Part shown: one piece after another, positions 1 through 10,502 of the stretch
Numbering within the stretch: the first letter of the stretch is position 1
Layout: each line of letters opens with the position of its first letter
Assembly (NCBI GenBank): GCA_003427395.1
Contig: BFEA01000408.1
Span: 299,033 to 360,317 of the forward strand
Source: Chara braunii
Taxonomy: Eukaryota > Streptophyta > Charophyceae > Charales > Characeae
Direction: 5' to 3'
Length of the DNA stretch: 61,285 bases
Translations under genes and position numbers: made by a program
The notes under the pieces: model-generated
Told to the model about the DNA's origin: nothing
What the model saw: the letters and a program-made list of their open reading frames with translations, nothing else
Databases searched by the model: none

Positions 1-240
1 TTTTTTTTTGTCAATCCTAGCACATCCCCTATCCCTACTATCCTACCTAAGTGTGACCAGCACTCAGGACCATTACCCTACCAATGGGCAGGTAACTTTG
101 GACCGAACAGTAGTGACAGGCACCAGGGCTAGCGACCCAGCCCTGGTTGAAGCATAGTCGAACGAACCTCGTCGTACGGTTACTTCGGACGCCAGGCTCA
201 AGCAACTCACCTATTGGCCCCTAAATTGACCAACTAGTAA
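1..240. repeat. Dispersed repeat family A, copy 1
   Basis: The segment shares a run of landmarks (CCTACTATCCTACCT, ACCAGCACTCAGGACCAT, GGCACCAGGGCTAG, CCCAGCCCTGGTTGAAGC, CGCCAGGCTCAAGCA) in the same order with copies near 19740-19970, 21340-21480 and 47540-47770. No coding potential or terminal repeat is visible. It could be the body of a SINE, but no clear tRNA head is seen in this copy. Confidence 0.6.
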
Positions 241-376
241 CTCACGCCCTCTACTCTTTCCCACCACACTATATATTTAAGGCGGGGTACTTATCATCGA
301 GACGCCTACTCACACCCTCTACTCTCTCCCACCACACAGTATATTTAAGGCGGGGTACTTATCGTCGAGACGCCTT
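241..376. repeat. Tandem duplication, 2 x 68 bp
   Basis: Two adjacent copies of a unit beginning CTCACGCCCTCTACTC and ending GAGACGCCT start at 241 and 309. They differ at only a few bases. Each unit holds a TATATTTAAGG stretch, but no gene follows that would make it a promoter. Confidence 0.8.
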
Positions 377-418
377 ATCATCATTATCAGTTGATCGTGA
401 CCTCCCCCTCAGACCTTG

Positions 419-500
419 TGTATATGTGTGTGTATGTGTGTGTGTGTGTGTGTGTATGGTTGTGCATGTGTGTGTATGTACTGTGTATAGATGTGTGTCC
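419..500. repeat. TG microsatellite
   Basis: Imperfect TG/TATG dinucleotide tract. The short open frames across it are low-complexity artefacts. Confidence 0.85.
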
Positions 501-717
501 GTGGGCCATATGTATGGTTGTATGCTGCTCCCCACCATAGAGCATCTGTGAAGTAAGTACTGAGTACTGGTGAGAGGTGCTCTTACCACCTCCACAAGTA
601 CATATATGTGTGATTGTGTACCTTGAGTATTATATATATGTGTGTATGGATTGTGCTATCTGGGGTAGTATCTCATGTGTGTATATATATGTGGTAGAGA
701 CAGGTCTATCTGGACAG

Positions 718-1010
718 GACCCCCCCAAAGTCCGGAACCGGACTCGAACCTGTGACCTTCAGTATGAAACTGGAGGGTTCTACCACTTATACTATCGTGG
801 GAAGTTGAAATAATGTGTGTAATGTCTGGACTGGGGGACATTATCAGAGCGACCAAAGCCGACAACAACCAGCAACCAACGTGAAGACTAGACCAGCATA
901 CGGCACCCATAAACTAACCCCCTGGGTGGTGCGCAGGCAGTGTCTGTAATAGTACCATGCGTCATCCCAGGGGAGTGTGTCCAGCCGTGCGTCATTCTAT
1001 GCCCTACATG
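718..1010 (-). repeat. tRNA-related SINE-like element, copy 1
   Basis: On the minus strand 718-798 reads as a tRNA-like segment: an A-box-like TATAAGTGGTAGAAC followed by a B box GGTTCGAGTCC, with the same GGACTTTGGGGGGG end as the copy at 20573. The upstream body (about 800-1010) is also shared with 20690-20815, with landmarks GACGCACGGCTGGACACAC and CTGCCTG(C/T)GCA. It is a decayed retroposon rather than a functional tRNA, because the arms do not fold well. Confidence 0.6.
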
Positions 1011-1489
1011 TTCTTTTTCTCTTTTCTGTCTGCACGCTTTGTTCTGTCTGCTCAAAGATTGCCTTCTACTCCCCACCACTGGAATTTGCCATTGAAAAGT
1101 ACCTTCCTTCCACCAGCCCCACAACTCGGTGCTTGATTTCCCCCTGAAAATACCCGGACTTCGCTCTTATCACAAGATCTAGTATGCGTTGTCAAAGTCT
1201 CCCCGTGTTAGCTGGCCCACAGGCTGCCATGCCTGAAGGAAACAGCAGCCGGCAGCACCCTCACCACCCCTAGGAAAATTCACAAAACCATATAAATTGA
1301 AAAAACAAACAGAAAGATGACTGCATCTGAGTCACATTTTCAGGTAGGTTCAAATGTGTGGGAAAAACACATACTGGCAGTTTGTCACTGGGGCCGAGGA
1401 GGAGAAGGGGGCATCCTCTCAGCGGGGCCAGTTTGGGGGCAACGGGGATGTTTTTAACTCTGGGGGAAAGGGGGAGTGGTCCCTTTATA
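1011..1489. other. Unassigned non-coding stretch
   Basis: No gene, terminal repeat or tandem structure was recognised. The open frames here are short, overlap on both strands and show no known motif. Confidence 0.4.
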
Positions 1490-1556
1490 GAAGGCTCCAT
1501 GTATTGGCGGGGAGCATTGCCTGCTGGAAACAGGGTCCAGCGTCCCTTACAGAATT
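1490..1556 (-). repeat. A-tailed SINE-like family S, fragment
   Basis: It carries the core of a repeat found at least seven times in the window: GGCTCCAT..TATTGG.GGGGAGCA..CCTGCTGGAAA..GGGTCCAGCGTCCC. Copies with a tail show poly-A at the 3' end of the other orientation, so this fragment lies on the minus strand. Related copies are near 18350, 21155, 27541, 51366, 51578 and 55441. Confidence 0.7.
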
Positions 1557-2040
1557 GAACCATGCTAAAAACATACTAGTGAGTTCAGGCAATATATTGC
1601 GCATTTTGTGCTGTGGTAAGGTGGCTATTATTTCCACCGGCCCCTGTGCCGGTGGGGACTATATTGATAACCTCTCCCTCCATTGTGTGTAGATGGTATT
1701 GTATGGAATTTGGAGAAAACCTTGTATCTGGGGCTCCTCCTGTGACTGATTGAGAGTGGCAGTTCCGACTGGCCCGATGTGCAGGGAAAGGCTTGGGTAA
1801 GAAGGAGGGCAGAGAGGGGGCAATGTGAGTACGACAAGGGGGTTGAGAGACATGTGGTGGTAGAGGGAGTACGGGATAGGGGAGGGAGTTGGGTAATGGG
1901 GAGTAGTGAGTTTAGGGCACTTGTGAGGAGGGGGAGCAGGGGGGACTGAGTTAGAGGCAGCAGAGGTAAAGGGGAAGTGGGGAGCAGGGTAGGCACTGTA
2001 AGAGAAAATGTCAGCTTTTGCAGGGGAAAGGGTTCTTTTT
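1557..2040. other. Unassigned, G-rich at the right
   Basis: The part from about 1790 is purine-rich (runs of GAGGGGG). No gene or repeat boundary is recognised. The frames on either strand look like composition artefacts. Confidence 0.4.
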
Positions 2041-2197
2041 TGGGGGGGTAACTACGGCGCAGTCACGAAAGCAGTTTGTAATTGCATTTCAAACAACGTT
2101 TTAGCAGTTTAGTCAGGCCCCGAGTTTCCAATCCAGTTGAAACTCGGGCTGGCCTTTTTCAGCAGTTCAGTCAGGCACATGGCCCCCTTCTTTTTTT

Positions 2198-2390
2198 GGG
2201 GGGAAACAACGTGGGAGTCACAAAAATGAGCACTCAGCACTATGGGCCAAGATACAGTTTTGAATTGCAGCTTTGGCAATGTAAACAACCCAGCTTTCTG
2301 GCCAGGTAGGGTGCCCGAAATGCAATTGCAAACTGTATCTTGGCCCATACTGCAATTATAACTCGTTTTTGTGACTACTGAAGTTACCCC
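2198..2390. mobile_element. Inverted-repeat MITE family M1, copy 1
   Basis: The left end GGGGGAAACAACGTGGGAGT and the reverse complement of the right end (GGGGTAACTTCAGTAGTCAC) form long imperfect inverted repeats that continue inward through AGTCACAAAAA..GAG, TGCA and GGGCCAAGATACAG. A second copy with the same ends lies at 38802-38997. A half copy is visible at about 2045-2095. There is no coding capacity, so it is a non-autonomous DNA element. Confidence 0.75.
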
Positions 2391-2510
2391 ATCTTTTTTC
2401 CTTTTTTTCCATCAGGTGTGGCCGAGACATCTCGCCATGGTCCCGCCACACAACGAGATGCCTTTTTTATTTCCCCCTCAGGTATGGCCGAGACATCCCA
2501 GCCGTGGCCC

Positions 2511-3341
2511 TGTGACGCCCAACCTCACGCCCAGCACGACTTCCTGATCGGAGTGGGATGGGGGCCCAGAAGTGCGAAAAAGGGGGTGTGCCAAGGATTT
2601 TAGGATAGTGGGGGTGGAGTTCCAGGTCAGAACTGAAATCTCCTGTGGCAAGCCTTAGGGGCAGTTATGCAAGATAGCAAGCGCGAACCATGTCCGACTT
2701 TTATGCCTTGGGGGATGTCATCACCATCCCCGCAAGCTTCGTTGCCGAGGCCGGACTCTGATTTGGTGAACCGGTGAAACGCTATGTGTGTCGCGTTGCC
2801 TAACCAACCACCAGCATCACTCGTGACAAGCCTCCGAGTCGAACGAAGCGGGCCTCAGGCGCAGGCTGTGTGCTCGCTGTTTGGCCTCAGTCCGGGTTCG
2901 TCGAACAAACCCTGTGGCTCGGTACTCGCTGTCCTGCTGGCACTCGGAGCACGGGGTCCGAGCCCAGTAGGGGGTGAGTGCGTGCCACGGGGCCGCCGTC
3001 AGGCAGTGAAAAGGCAACACGAGGCGGTAGGGAGCGAAGTCTGTCTCAATGATGACGACGTCGGGTTCGGCGATGACGTGGCTTACAAGTGAGCTGGGGA
3101 ACTGGGAGGGAAAAGGGATCGCGCTTAAGGCCCGTTCGATGTCCCACTCACAGACATGTTCGTTTCCCGTCCCAAAGGGTAATTTTGGAGGGTTGGGGCG
3201 GGGTTGTGCGAGAAGACAGGCGTTCTTCCACTCCCAGTATTCTTGGAATCGTCGGTGTCTCAAGCTCGCCTGATCCATGACGTGGAAGGGAGTCCCATCA
3301 TCCATGCTATCGGAATTTTGCGAGTTGAGACATGGACTCGA
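2511..3341 (-). mobile_element. Truncated gypsy LTR (3' portion)
   Basis: It starts on the plus strand with TGTGACGCCCAACCTCACGC, the same terminal sequence as the complete LTR that begins at 3342. It stays homologous to that LTR for about 830 bp, then abuts it. Read on the minus strand it is the 3' part of an LTR ending GGGCGTCACA. The upstream U3 part is missing. It contains one copy of the conserved LTR-encoded domain. Confidence 0.75.
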
Positions 3342-3359
3342 TGTGACGCCCAACCTCAC
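2817..3359 (-). pseudogene. LTR-encoded conserved domain, copy in truncated LTR
   Basis: An open frame of 180 codons whose middle matches two other LTR copies (3688-4059 minus, about 15505-15900 plus). Shared points in order are SLR, YW, a Cys near the TEN/TGN position, DVVIIETDFAPY, LPFH, PW, TPCSECQ and a basic tail RRTRTEAKQR. The first residues come from the neighbouring LTR, so the ATG is probably not original. I do not recognise the domain in any named family. Its repeated occurrence inside LTRs suggests coding sequence carried by the retrotransposon. It could be an N-terminal Gag-like region, but that is inference. Confidence 0.5.
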
Positions 3360-3687
3360 GCCTAGCGCGACTTCCTGTTTCGGAGTGTAAGGGGGCCCGG
3401 AAGTGCGAAAAGGGGTGTGCCAAGGATTTTAGGAAAGTGGGGCTGGAGTCCTAGGTCAGAACTGAGATCTCCGGTGGCAAGCTTTGGGGTAGTTGAGCAA
3501 GATGGTGGTCCCGAGTTATATTGAACTTCGGGAGACGGGGCTACATCCGGTATGAGTGCCGTCGTCGCGGTCGGTCCCGTATCTGGTGGACTGGTGGGTC
3601 GCTATGGATGCCGCGCTGTTCGAACAGCTGTCGGCGCCGCTCGGCCTCGGCTCGGGTTCGTCGGATAAATCCCGAAGCTCGATACAC

Positions 3688-4059
3688 CTAGTGTTGTCGG
3701 CACTCTTCGCACGGTGTGCAGGGCGAATAGCGAGCTATGGAATTCCACGGTACCACTGTGAGCTGATGGTATGGGAGGAGGAGATGGAAGGAAGGAAAAT
3801 TGGTATTAATAACGACGAAGCCCGGAGATATGTAATATTGAGTGTTGTTAGCATCCGGGTAGTCTGGGCCCCGGGGATGTTTAGTTATGGCCCAGTGAAA
3901 GTCCCCCGCGCACAGTCGATCGTTCTCCGTCAGACAGGGGAATTCCGGGTTTCTCAAGTTCCCCCGCCGTCTGAGTTGTTCACCCTCCCAGTATTCACGA
4001 TACTCTGGGTCCCTTAGGCTCTTACGATCGATGATCCAAGAGTGGGGTTTTACAGCCAT
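3688..4059 (-). pseudogene. LTR-encoded conserved domain, copy in left LTR
   Basis: An open frame of 123 codons containing SLRDPEYREYWE, NPEFPCLTEN, GDF, PDYPD, YYISPGFVVINTNFP, LPYH, VVPWNSIAR and PCEECRQH, then a stop. The conserved basic extension seen in the 2817-3359 copy (A.GF.RRTR.EA) continues past the stop in another frame, so this copy has a frameshift. It lies downstream of the TATA box, so it would fall in the 5' leader of the element's transcript. The Cys pairs hint at metal binding but no named fold is recognised. Confidence 0.5.
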
Positions 4060-5005
4060 ATCCGATTAGTGAACTCGATCTCCCGCATCCTCATAATGAA
4101 TCAGGATCGAGGTCGACTCATGCAGACGCGCGCGTACACTGCGACTCGGTTACCTCGAGATCACGGTCGTACGCGAGCGTGCACATAAGCGGAAGTTGAT
4201 CAGGCTCGGGTTCCTCGTGTCGGTGTATCGGTTGTGTCCTCCCTACATGCAACTATCCTACCCATACTATTTCAGGTGGGATCCAGTCATTGCATTCACA
4301 TCCATGCCATTCATGCGACGAAGAGAAAGGAGAAGGGCAATTGCCCTAGCATCGAGGGCCAACACATCACAACACTGACGATCAAAGCTAACGATTAGAC
4401 CCAAACATCCATAGTGAGTATTTTCAATCAGACCTGGGAGTCTTGCACGACGCAGATGGGTACTAGAAAGTGACAAAATTTGAACTAAACAGGCATTGCA
4501 GAACATGATTAAAAATCTGAAAAGATCACTCGAAGAGGGTTCGCATCCATTCCATGCATACACATGAGGCAAAAACGACAGGGAAAACTCGAAACAATTT
4601 ACAAAAAAAAAAACGAAAGTGCCGCAACAAGATCGACCAAAATAGAGATCAAAATTATACAGATGATTGGAAGAAGAGACCTCATCCCACACATAGCTGC
4701 TCTCTCTCTCTCTATCTCTCTACTCTACACTCCCCGATGCGGGCAGTTTGTCGTCGCGCATCAACACAGAGTTGTCACCCCGCTTGGTTCGAGCATGCAA
4801 GCCAGGTTCGCCCGTCCACAGTCCGTCGCGGCCTGCACGTCAACCCCCACATACCCGACACCAGCTGGTCGGATCGCCCAACTCTGTTGTCGACTCACCT
4901 CTTCAAGCTGACTCGTTAGCCGACCCTCACTGATCGCCCAACTCTCTCGTTGACTCACCTCTTCAAGCTGACTGTATTAGAGAGGAAACTAATCACGCTT
5001 GCGAA

Positions 5006-5012
5006 ATTTATA
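5006..5012 (-). promoter_or_regulatory. LTR TATA box, left copy
   Basis: TATAAAT on the minus strand, followed by a CGCAAGCGTGATTAG segment. The same TATAAAT plus GCAAGC arrangement is kept in the LTRs at 14720 and 24646, which supports a real RNA polymerase II promoter in the LTR. Confidence 0.65.
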
Positions 5013-5753
5013 CCATGCATGCTTGCGCGAAAGATATGGGATTAAGCCCAAGTGGTCAGAAGGAGAAGAGAGGAAGTGCCTACGTCTACATCGGAAGGCC
5101 GCGGCGTGGGGGATGTAGCCACTCTCCACGCATCAATCCCGTCGTACAGACGTTCAGGCCAATTAGAACATATGCAAGGCAAAGAAGAAGAAGGCGGGCA
5201 AACATGAGGATATCAAGAAAGAAGAAAGATACAGTTACAATCGCGGCCGCCAAAAGCGACAGTTACAAGATTAAGGGCGCGATCCAGTCAGAGCCCAGTT
5301 CCTGGCGCAGCAAAGTGTGCGCAAGTGAGAAGCGTGGCGCAGCAAAATTTAGAGCGCCTAAATTCTTAGTCTAAGTCCTAATTGCAAAAGCAAGTTCCAA
5401 AAAGCCCAAAAACAATTCCTGGAGCCCGTAGGATCTCAACATCAGTTGAACATTCAAAAACGATATTCCCACGCGATGATCACACCAAAAATTCCTAGTG
5501 CTCACATCAGAACAAAAAAAAGCCATGACAACCGTCGTCCATTGCGCTCGCTGAGGCGCGGTTACTCAATCGTCGGCGCGGGACTTTCCCGATACCGACC
5601 CGACCAACTCCCATAGAAACAAAAAGAAACGAGGGTATCCATGCAACTTGCCCGATTGAACCATCTTTCCACTGCTCCCCCTCCGACCAGTCCCATTTCC
5701 CCAAAGCAACGTCGCACAGAAAGTAGCGCGGTTACGAAAGACAGCTCATCACA

Positions 5754-5905
5754 TATGTGACGCCCAGTGGGTTCCACACTGTGCAAGTTCCTGCTTGCAC
5801 CCATATCTCCTGAAGGTCAGGAGGAAGGAAGAAGAAGGACTCATTATTTCGCACGTGTCATTACCGTAGGACAAGAGTGTGGAAGTCATCCTGCTGACAC
5901 GTCGT
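5754..5905 (-). mobile_element. 3' terminal internal region of inverted gypsy element
   Basis: On the minus strand this matches 13800-13939 on the plus strand (GTTGACATG, ACTTCCACACTCTT, ACACATGC and TGGGCGTCACATATGTGA). It is the untranslated piece between the 3' ORF and the 3' LTR. Confidence 0.7.
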
Positions 5906-6022
5906 GTTCCTCTCACCCGCCACCGGTCCCCCTGCCACCGAGAACCCCTAGGCCCTGTGAGTTAGGGCCGGGTTGTACGGAGGGGCGGCGACCATACGGA
6001 GGCGCCGAGTTGTACGGAGGCC

Positions 6023-6452
6023 GACGGGTCCAATCCCGCCATTTTGCAAGCGGCAACTTTGCCGATTTTTTGTGCTCAGAAAAAACCATCAAAATATCTG
6101 AAAATTTGAGGGTTGGTAGATTAGGTCGTGATCTTTCGGGGAAAAATATCAAGTAAAAACAAAAAATCATTTTGACGGTGAAATATTTGCCGCGCCGATT
6201 TGGTTTATTTTCGATTTTTGTCGCAAATTCCGTATGGACGGGTCCAATCCCGCCATTTTGCAAGTGGCAACTTTGCCGATTTTTTGTGCTTAGAAAAAAC
6301 ATCAAAATGTCTGAAAATTTGAGGGTCCGTAGATTAGCTCGTGATCTTTTAGGGAAAAATATCAGAAAAAAATATATATATTTTGACGGTGGAATATTCG
6401 CCGCGCCGATTTGGTTTATTTTTTATTTTTGTCGCAAATTCCGTACGGAGGC
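6023..6452. repeat. Tandem duplication, 2 x 215 bp
   Basis: Units start at 6023 and 6238 with GACGGGTCCAATCCCGCC and end at GTCGCAAATTCCGTA. They are about 90% alike. The pair sits between the inverted element's 3' ORF and its LTR and has no counterpart in the right arm, so it arose or inserted after the two arms diverged. Confidence 0.85.
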
Positions 6453-6458
6453 CCGCCC

Positions 6459-6590
6459 GTCGTGAAACGGCGTTACCAGTACCCTTGAGGTTTTCTGACG
6501 TCAGGAGGACCGGTTTCCTACGTTGTACTACCGGTACCCGTCGTGAAACGGCGCTACCGGTACCCCTGAGGTTTCCTGAGGGAGGAGGGT
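6459..6590. repeat. Degenerate tandem repeat, about 80 bp period
   Basis: CGTCGTGAAACGGCG recurs at 6459 and 6539, each time followed by TACC(A/G)GTACCC.TGAGGTTT.CTGA. It also contains ACCGGTACC palindromes. Confidence 0.65.
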
Positions 6591-7135
6591 AAGGGGGTCA
6601 GAATACAGAGGCGGGGGACGCTCGCCACCCCTTCTACCGTCCCGAGAAGTTCAAGGTACCTGATGGTGCGGTGTATGCGCGGGAAATGATGGTTGTCATA
6701 GGGGAGAGAAGCAAGGTAGTCGGGATAGACAGTGGAAAAGGTGCGAAGCAAGGCCGCGTGGAATTGCTCGTGATCTGCACACACGAGAATAGTTCCTGTG
6801 ATAGTGTAGTAGACTTCGATTACATTGTGACTGCCACGCGGCGCTGAAAAGAAGGACGTGAAGGTAAAAAGATGGGGAGACACACTGAGTAGTGGGGTAC
6901 ACTGTGACGGCGAGGCGGGTAGCGTAGAATTGGAAGAAGAGGGAAGAGGGGAACGGATTTTGGGGAAATGCGAGCGGGGTGTCGATTTGCCAGAGTGAAA
7001 GGTAATCACGGGGACGACGGGATAATGACCAGGGACGTAGCCCGATACCCCGCATCGGGACGTGCTCGAACTGAGGGACGGGGAAGGGGAGGGGGAGCGG
7101 CTTCGTTGGCTCCGCGTCGACGTGCTCGAAGTTAC
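6591..7135 (-). pseudogene. 3' ORF remnant of inverted gypsy element
   Basis: On the minus strand it encodes, over two frames, the same protein as 13191-13803 on the plus strand. Shared blocks are PVPQFEHV, MRGI, LRP, WQIDTPL, FPQNPFPSSLF and QFYATRLA, then TITGTI, DHEQF, YPDYL, FPRIHRT and RYLEL. A frameshift separates the two halves. Homology to the right arm stops abruptly near 7135, where plus-strand gag sequence begins. This marks the head-to-head junction. The protein's role is unknown. Confidence 0.7.
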
Positions 7136-7715
7136 GTGCCATCAACCCGGCCACATGGCAAGAGACTGTCCCCAGCGACAAGTACGAATAGGGGCAGCCC
7201 CAGTAGCAGCAGCCCACCTGGCTAACGGACCTGGATGGGTAGGGACGCTAGTGGAGGAAATTGATGGAGCAATACCAACAGCAGTTGCTACCGACGAAGC
7301 GGCGGAGCTCATCCCACTAGATCAGTTCCTCTCCTTGGGGTATCCGGGGCTGGGTATGATAGGGGCGATCCAACCGCCGGATGACGAACGGGAGATCTCG
7401 GAGTGGCGACCATCCCCCGATGAGATGGAATCCGGTGGCCTCGAGTTCATCACTGGAAAGATCGATATGCTCGATATCGTCCGAGCCTTAGATCGCCGCA
7501 TCCCGCTTCCGGTTGGACACTTGTTGTCCATACCGGAACAAGCCAACGATCGTATGCTCCAGCATTGCAAGGCCAATCGAAAAAGATTCGCACTCACTAA
7601 GCTGGCCGCGGCCAAAGGAAAGTTTCCCATAAAGGAGATAAAAGACGTACCAGGAACTTCGGAACCCGTATGCCTGGGGCTCATCCAGAAAAAGCGATCA
7701 CTTTCTACGTATTAA
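7136..7715 (+). pseudogene. gag: Gag C-terminal part with broken zinc knuckle (Ty3/gypsy)
   Basis: The frame encodes a C-x4-H-x4-C half knuckle (Cys 7137, His 7152, Cys 7167; CHQPGHMARDC), as in the nucleocapsid part of Gag. The first Cys of the CCHC pattern should sit at 7128, but that codon is Glu and belongs to the inverted neighbour, so the knuckle was cut by the junction. The rest is an acidic spacer running to a stop at 7713, and the protease follows at once in another frame. The N-terminal Gag and 5' LTR are absent. Nucleocapsid knuckles bind the element's RNA in intact relatives. The ATG at 7062 is fortuitous because it lies in inverted sequence. Confidence 0.65.
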
Positions 7716-7733
7716 TTTATTAAATTTATTCTA

Positions 7734-8185
7734 TGGAAATTCGCAGAATGCGACGTGGAAGTCTGGGGAGTCCCCTACAGTGCAATTCTAGATTCTGGAG
7801 CAGCCGTAATGGCCATATCCCTGCCGCCCTGCGGGTAGTCGAATGGGCAGGAAGAAGAAAATATTTGATTCCACTCAATGAAGGAGACCGTCTGATCTCC
7901 GCAGATGAGGAAAAGATCAGAGCAAATGTCGCTTTCCGACTAGGAAAAGTCCACGCCTTGGGGGATGTAGTGGTACTCAATGTGACCTCATACGATGTGC
8001 TTCTCAGACTTCCCGCTCTCATCGCCCTTCAAGCCAACCTGGACTTCGAGCGGCGGGTAGTGGTTCTCAGGAACATCGGTGGCAACCCATACACCCTCCC
8101 TATGCATCTCACCCTCCGCACGACGACAGGTGGGATGCGTAAGGACCATCCAAGCGCGATCGGGTCGATCCGAACGATCACATGA
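7734..8185 (+). pseudogene. Retroviral-type aspartic protease, frameshifted
   Basis: The active-site block ILDSGAAVMAIS is encoded with Asp-Ser-Gly-Ala at 7791-7802. The rest of the domain (LIPLNEGDRLI, ALGDVVVLNVTSYDVLL, LPALIALQANLDF) continues in a different frame from about 7840, so one frameshift splits it. In intact elements this enzyme cuts the Gag-Pol polyprotein. It sits between the gag remnant and RT, the standard Ty3/gypsy order. Confidence 0.75.
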
Positions 8186-8382
8186 GCGAAAAAAAAGGTT
8201 GAAACGACTAGTGAGGAACATGCGTCTCAGAAAGCGAAGACGAAACGGACCCGGAGATCCAGGAACTAACACGCAAGATAGTTAGTTACCCAGTTCGACA
8301 GAAAACGACGAAGACATTCGTACTCACCGAAGAGAATGCTCAACGAACCCAGACTCTGTTTATAGGAGAACCCCTGATACAA

Positions 8383-9786
8383 GTGTCGAGACTGCCCGGT
8401 TCTTCGGAACCCCCTCGGACCTTGTGTGAGGGCCCTACCCCGTTACTTCCCCGATACATGGACAAACGGTCCTTCTGCAACGTTACAGAGTCGCCTCCCC
8501 GATCGCTCATCACCATGGAAAAGGAGATACGGTTGCTACGTCAAGGGGCGGAGATACAGGCTTCGGAACCCCCAGGGTGCCCCGAAGCCTCGCTGTTTGA
8601 CGTCGGAATAAAGATCGCTGAAAAATCGGTGGTCCCCCGGGACATTGCGGATGGGATAACCCTCGAAGAACAGGTGGCCATCCGTGAAGAGGAAGCTCAA
8701 ATGGTGGCCACTGTGTTCTTGTGGCGGTCGGACAATTCTTTCATCTCTTCCCCACCGCCCCGGGACTCAAAAGCCATACGCACCAAACACGTTACGGTCG
8801 TCATTCATGAACAACCCTACGAATTACACGTGTCAGAATACGTTCCCAACGAAACCCATAGGCTCATAGCCGAAATTCTAATGGAGTACTGTGGCGCTAT
8901 CAGCGTTGATGACGTGGATATAGGATTATCTTTCATAATTCAGCACGAGATTCAGACCGGTNCCCACCCGCCGATTCATTGCAAGCCTTATCAGTACTCG
9001 CTGGAGGAGCGGAAGGCAACCCTCGAGCGCATCCGTGAGTTCGAAGCTAACGGTTGGATAGAGCCCGCTACAGATCCTTGGTCTTTCCTAGTAGTTTTGG
9101 TCCCAAAGAAGAACGGATCGATTCGTATATGCATCGATTATCGAAAATTGAATGATATCACGATCAAGGATGTATATCGCCTCCATCAGATTGATGATTT
9201 GCTGGATGCAATGGGGTGTGCCAACTATTTTAGTAAGTTTGATATTCGACACAGGTTCCATCATATCCTTGTGCGAGAAGAAGATCGACCGAAGACGGCG
9301 TTTGTACTGTTTGAAGGCACGTGGCAGTGGATCCGTTGTCCTATAGGTATATGCAATGCACCGACAACCTTTCAAAGGACGATGAATGTCACCTTCCACA
9401 ACTTCGTGAACAAGACCAGGTTAACCCAGGGAATAATCAATTTTTGCATCATCGTGTACATGGACGACATTTTGGTGTATTTTGAATCGTTCCATGGACA
9501 TGAGCAGCACATTGAAAGGACACTTGGCGCGCTGTGGGATGTCGGTTTCAAGATTGCATTGGAGAAGAGCGAATTTTTACTGTCTGAGATCTCGTTCCTA
9601 GGCTACGCGGTAACCCGAGGAGGTTTGAAACTGGATTCGAGGAAAGTCGAGGCAGTTCGGGAAGCGCCCACACCCACGTCATTGATGCAAGTTCGAGCCT
9701 TCTTGGGACTGGCTTCATACGACCAACGGTTTATCAAGGGATTCGCGGCAATCGCTCGGCCTCTGACGAACCTCATGCGGAAGGAC
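8383..9786 (+). pseudogene. pol: Ty3/gypsy reverse transcriptase
   Basis: A 468-codon frame with the RT fingers and palm in order: a PIHCKPYQYS entry, LVPKKNGSIRICIDYRKLN, FSKFDIR, KTAFV, CPIGICNAPTTFQR and catalytic YMDD at 9457-9468, then FLG.A thumb/connection sequence. RT copies the element RNA into cDNA. The N-terminal part before about residue 190 is spacer between protease and RT. There is one ambiguous base at 8962. The frame ends at a TAG (9787) exactly where RNase H should follow in the same polyprotein, so the stop is a mutation. The catalytic Asp pair is intact. The start codon is only the first ATG after upstream stops. Confidence 0.85.
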
Positions 9787-9789
9787 TAG

Positions 9790-10368
9790 CCGCTAAACTG
9801 GGACGCGGAGTGTGATCGGGACTTTTCCACTTTGAAGGAGGCCCTGGCCTCGGCGCCTATTTTAATCCGGCCCGATCCCGAGCGTCAGTTCTTACTTATT
9901 ACTGACTGGCAGCCTGAAGCGATCTCCGCTATCCTAGCACAAAAAGGGGAGAACGGGCCGGAACACGTGGTCGAATACGCTTCGCGGACGGTGCCGGACG
10001 AGAGAAGGAACGACTCAGCACCTCAAGGGGAATGCTACGCTGTGGTCTGGGGAATCCAGCACTTCCACCCATATCTCTACGGGCGAAAGTTCCTCCTCGT
10101 AACGGATCATGAGCCCTTGTTGGATCTCAAAAAGTTGACGAATTACACTGGAATGATTGGGCGATGAGCAGTGAGGCTTCAGGAGTATGATTTCGATATC
10201 ATCCATCAAAAGACAGAGAGGCACGGGAACGCAGACGGGTTGACACGTCTGCACAAGCCAGGCAAGGTGCCACGCACCGAGGAGATCACTTCGTGGAAGG
10301 AACCAGAGCCACCCAAGGGACCTAGGTACGGGCAGGTGAAGGTCCTCCCCCGACAGACGAAGAAGTGA
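9790..10368 (+). pseudogene. pol: Ty3/gypsy RNase H domain with nonsense codon
   Basis: It continues the RT frame after the TAG. Visible blocks are the FSTLKEALASAPIL lead-in, FLLITDW (first catalytic Asp), GECYAVVWG (Glu) and LLVTDHEPL (Asp). A TGA at 10165 interrupts a usually Trp-containing stretch, after which RLQEYDFDI and HGNADGLTR follow, the typical end of gypsy RNase H. The domain degrades RNA in RNA-DNA hybrids during cDNA synthesis. Two nonsense codons and a later frameshift mean that this copy is dead. Confidence 0.85.
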
Positions 10369-10502
10369 CACGTGTTCCCATGGCGGCCCAAGGGAAAGGA
10401 AATGCTGAGGGCCATCTCTCGCCTTCCTCCTCTTCTCTATTTTCCCTACCCGATCGTTTTTGTCTTCTCTGTGAATCCATTTCACGGGTCCATTCTGTTT
10501 CA

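Larger units (their letters stand above)
3342..5753 (-). mobile_element. Complete gypsy LTR, minus orientation, 2412 bp
   Basis: On the minus strand it begins TGTGATGAGCTG (5753) and ends GGGCGTCACA (3342), giving TG..CA ends. It matches the LTRs at 13940-16200 and 22635-25716 along its length: start GTAACCGCGC, a middle with GGCAAGTTGCATGGATACCC, a TATA box, a CT/GA tract near 4705-4735, and the 3' end shared by all copies. It directly follows the decayed 3' end of an element lying at 5754-7135 on the same strand, so it is that element's 3' LTR. Confidence 0.8.
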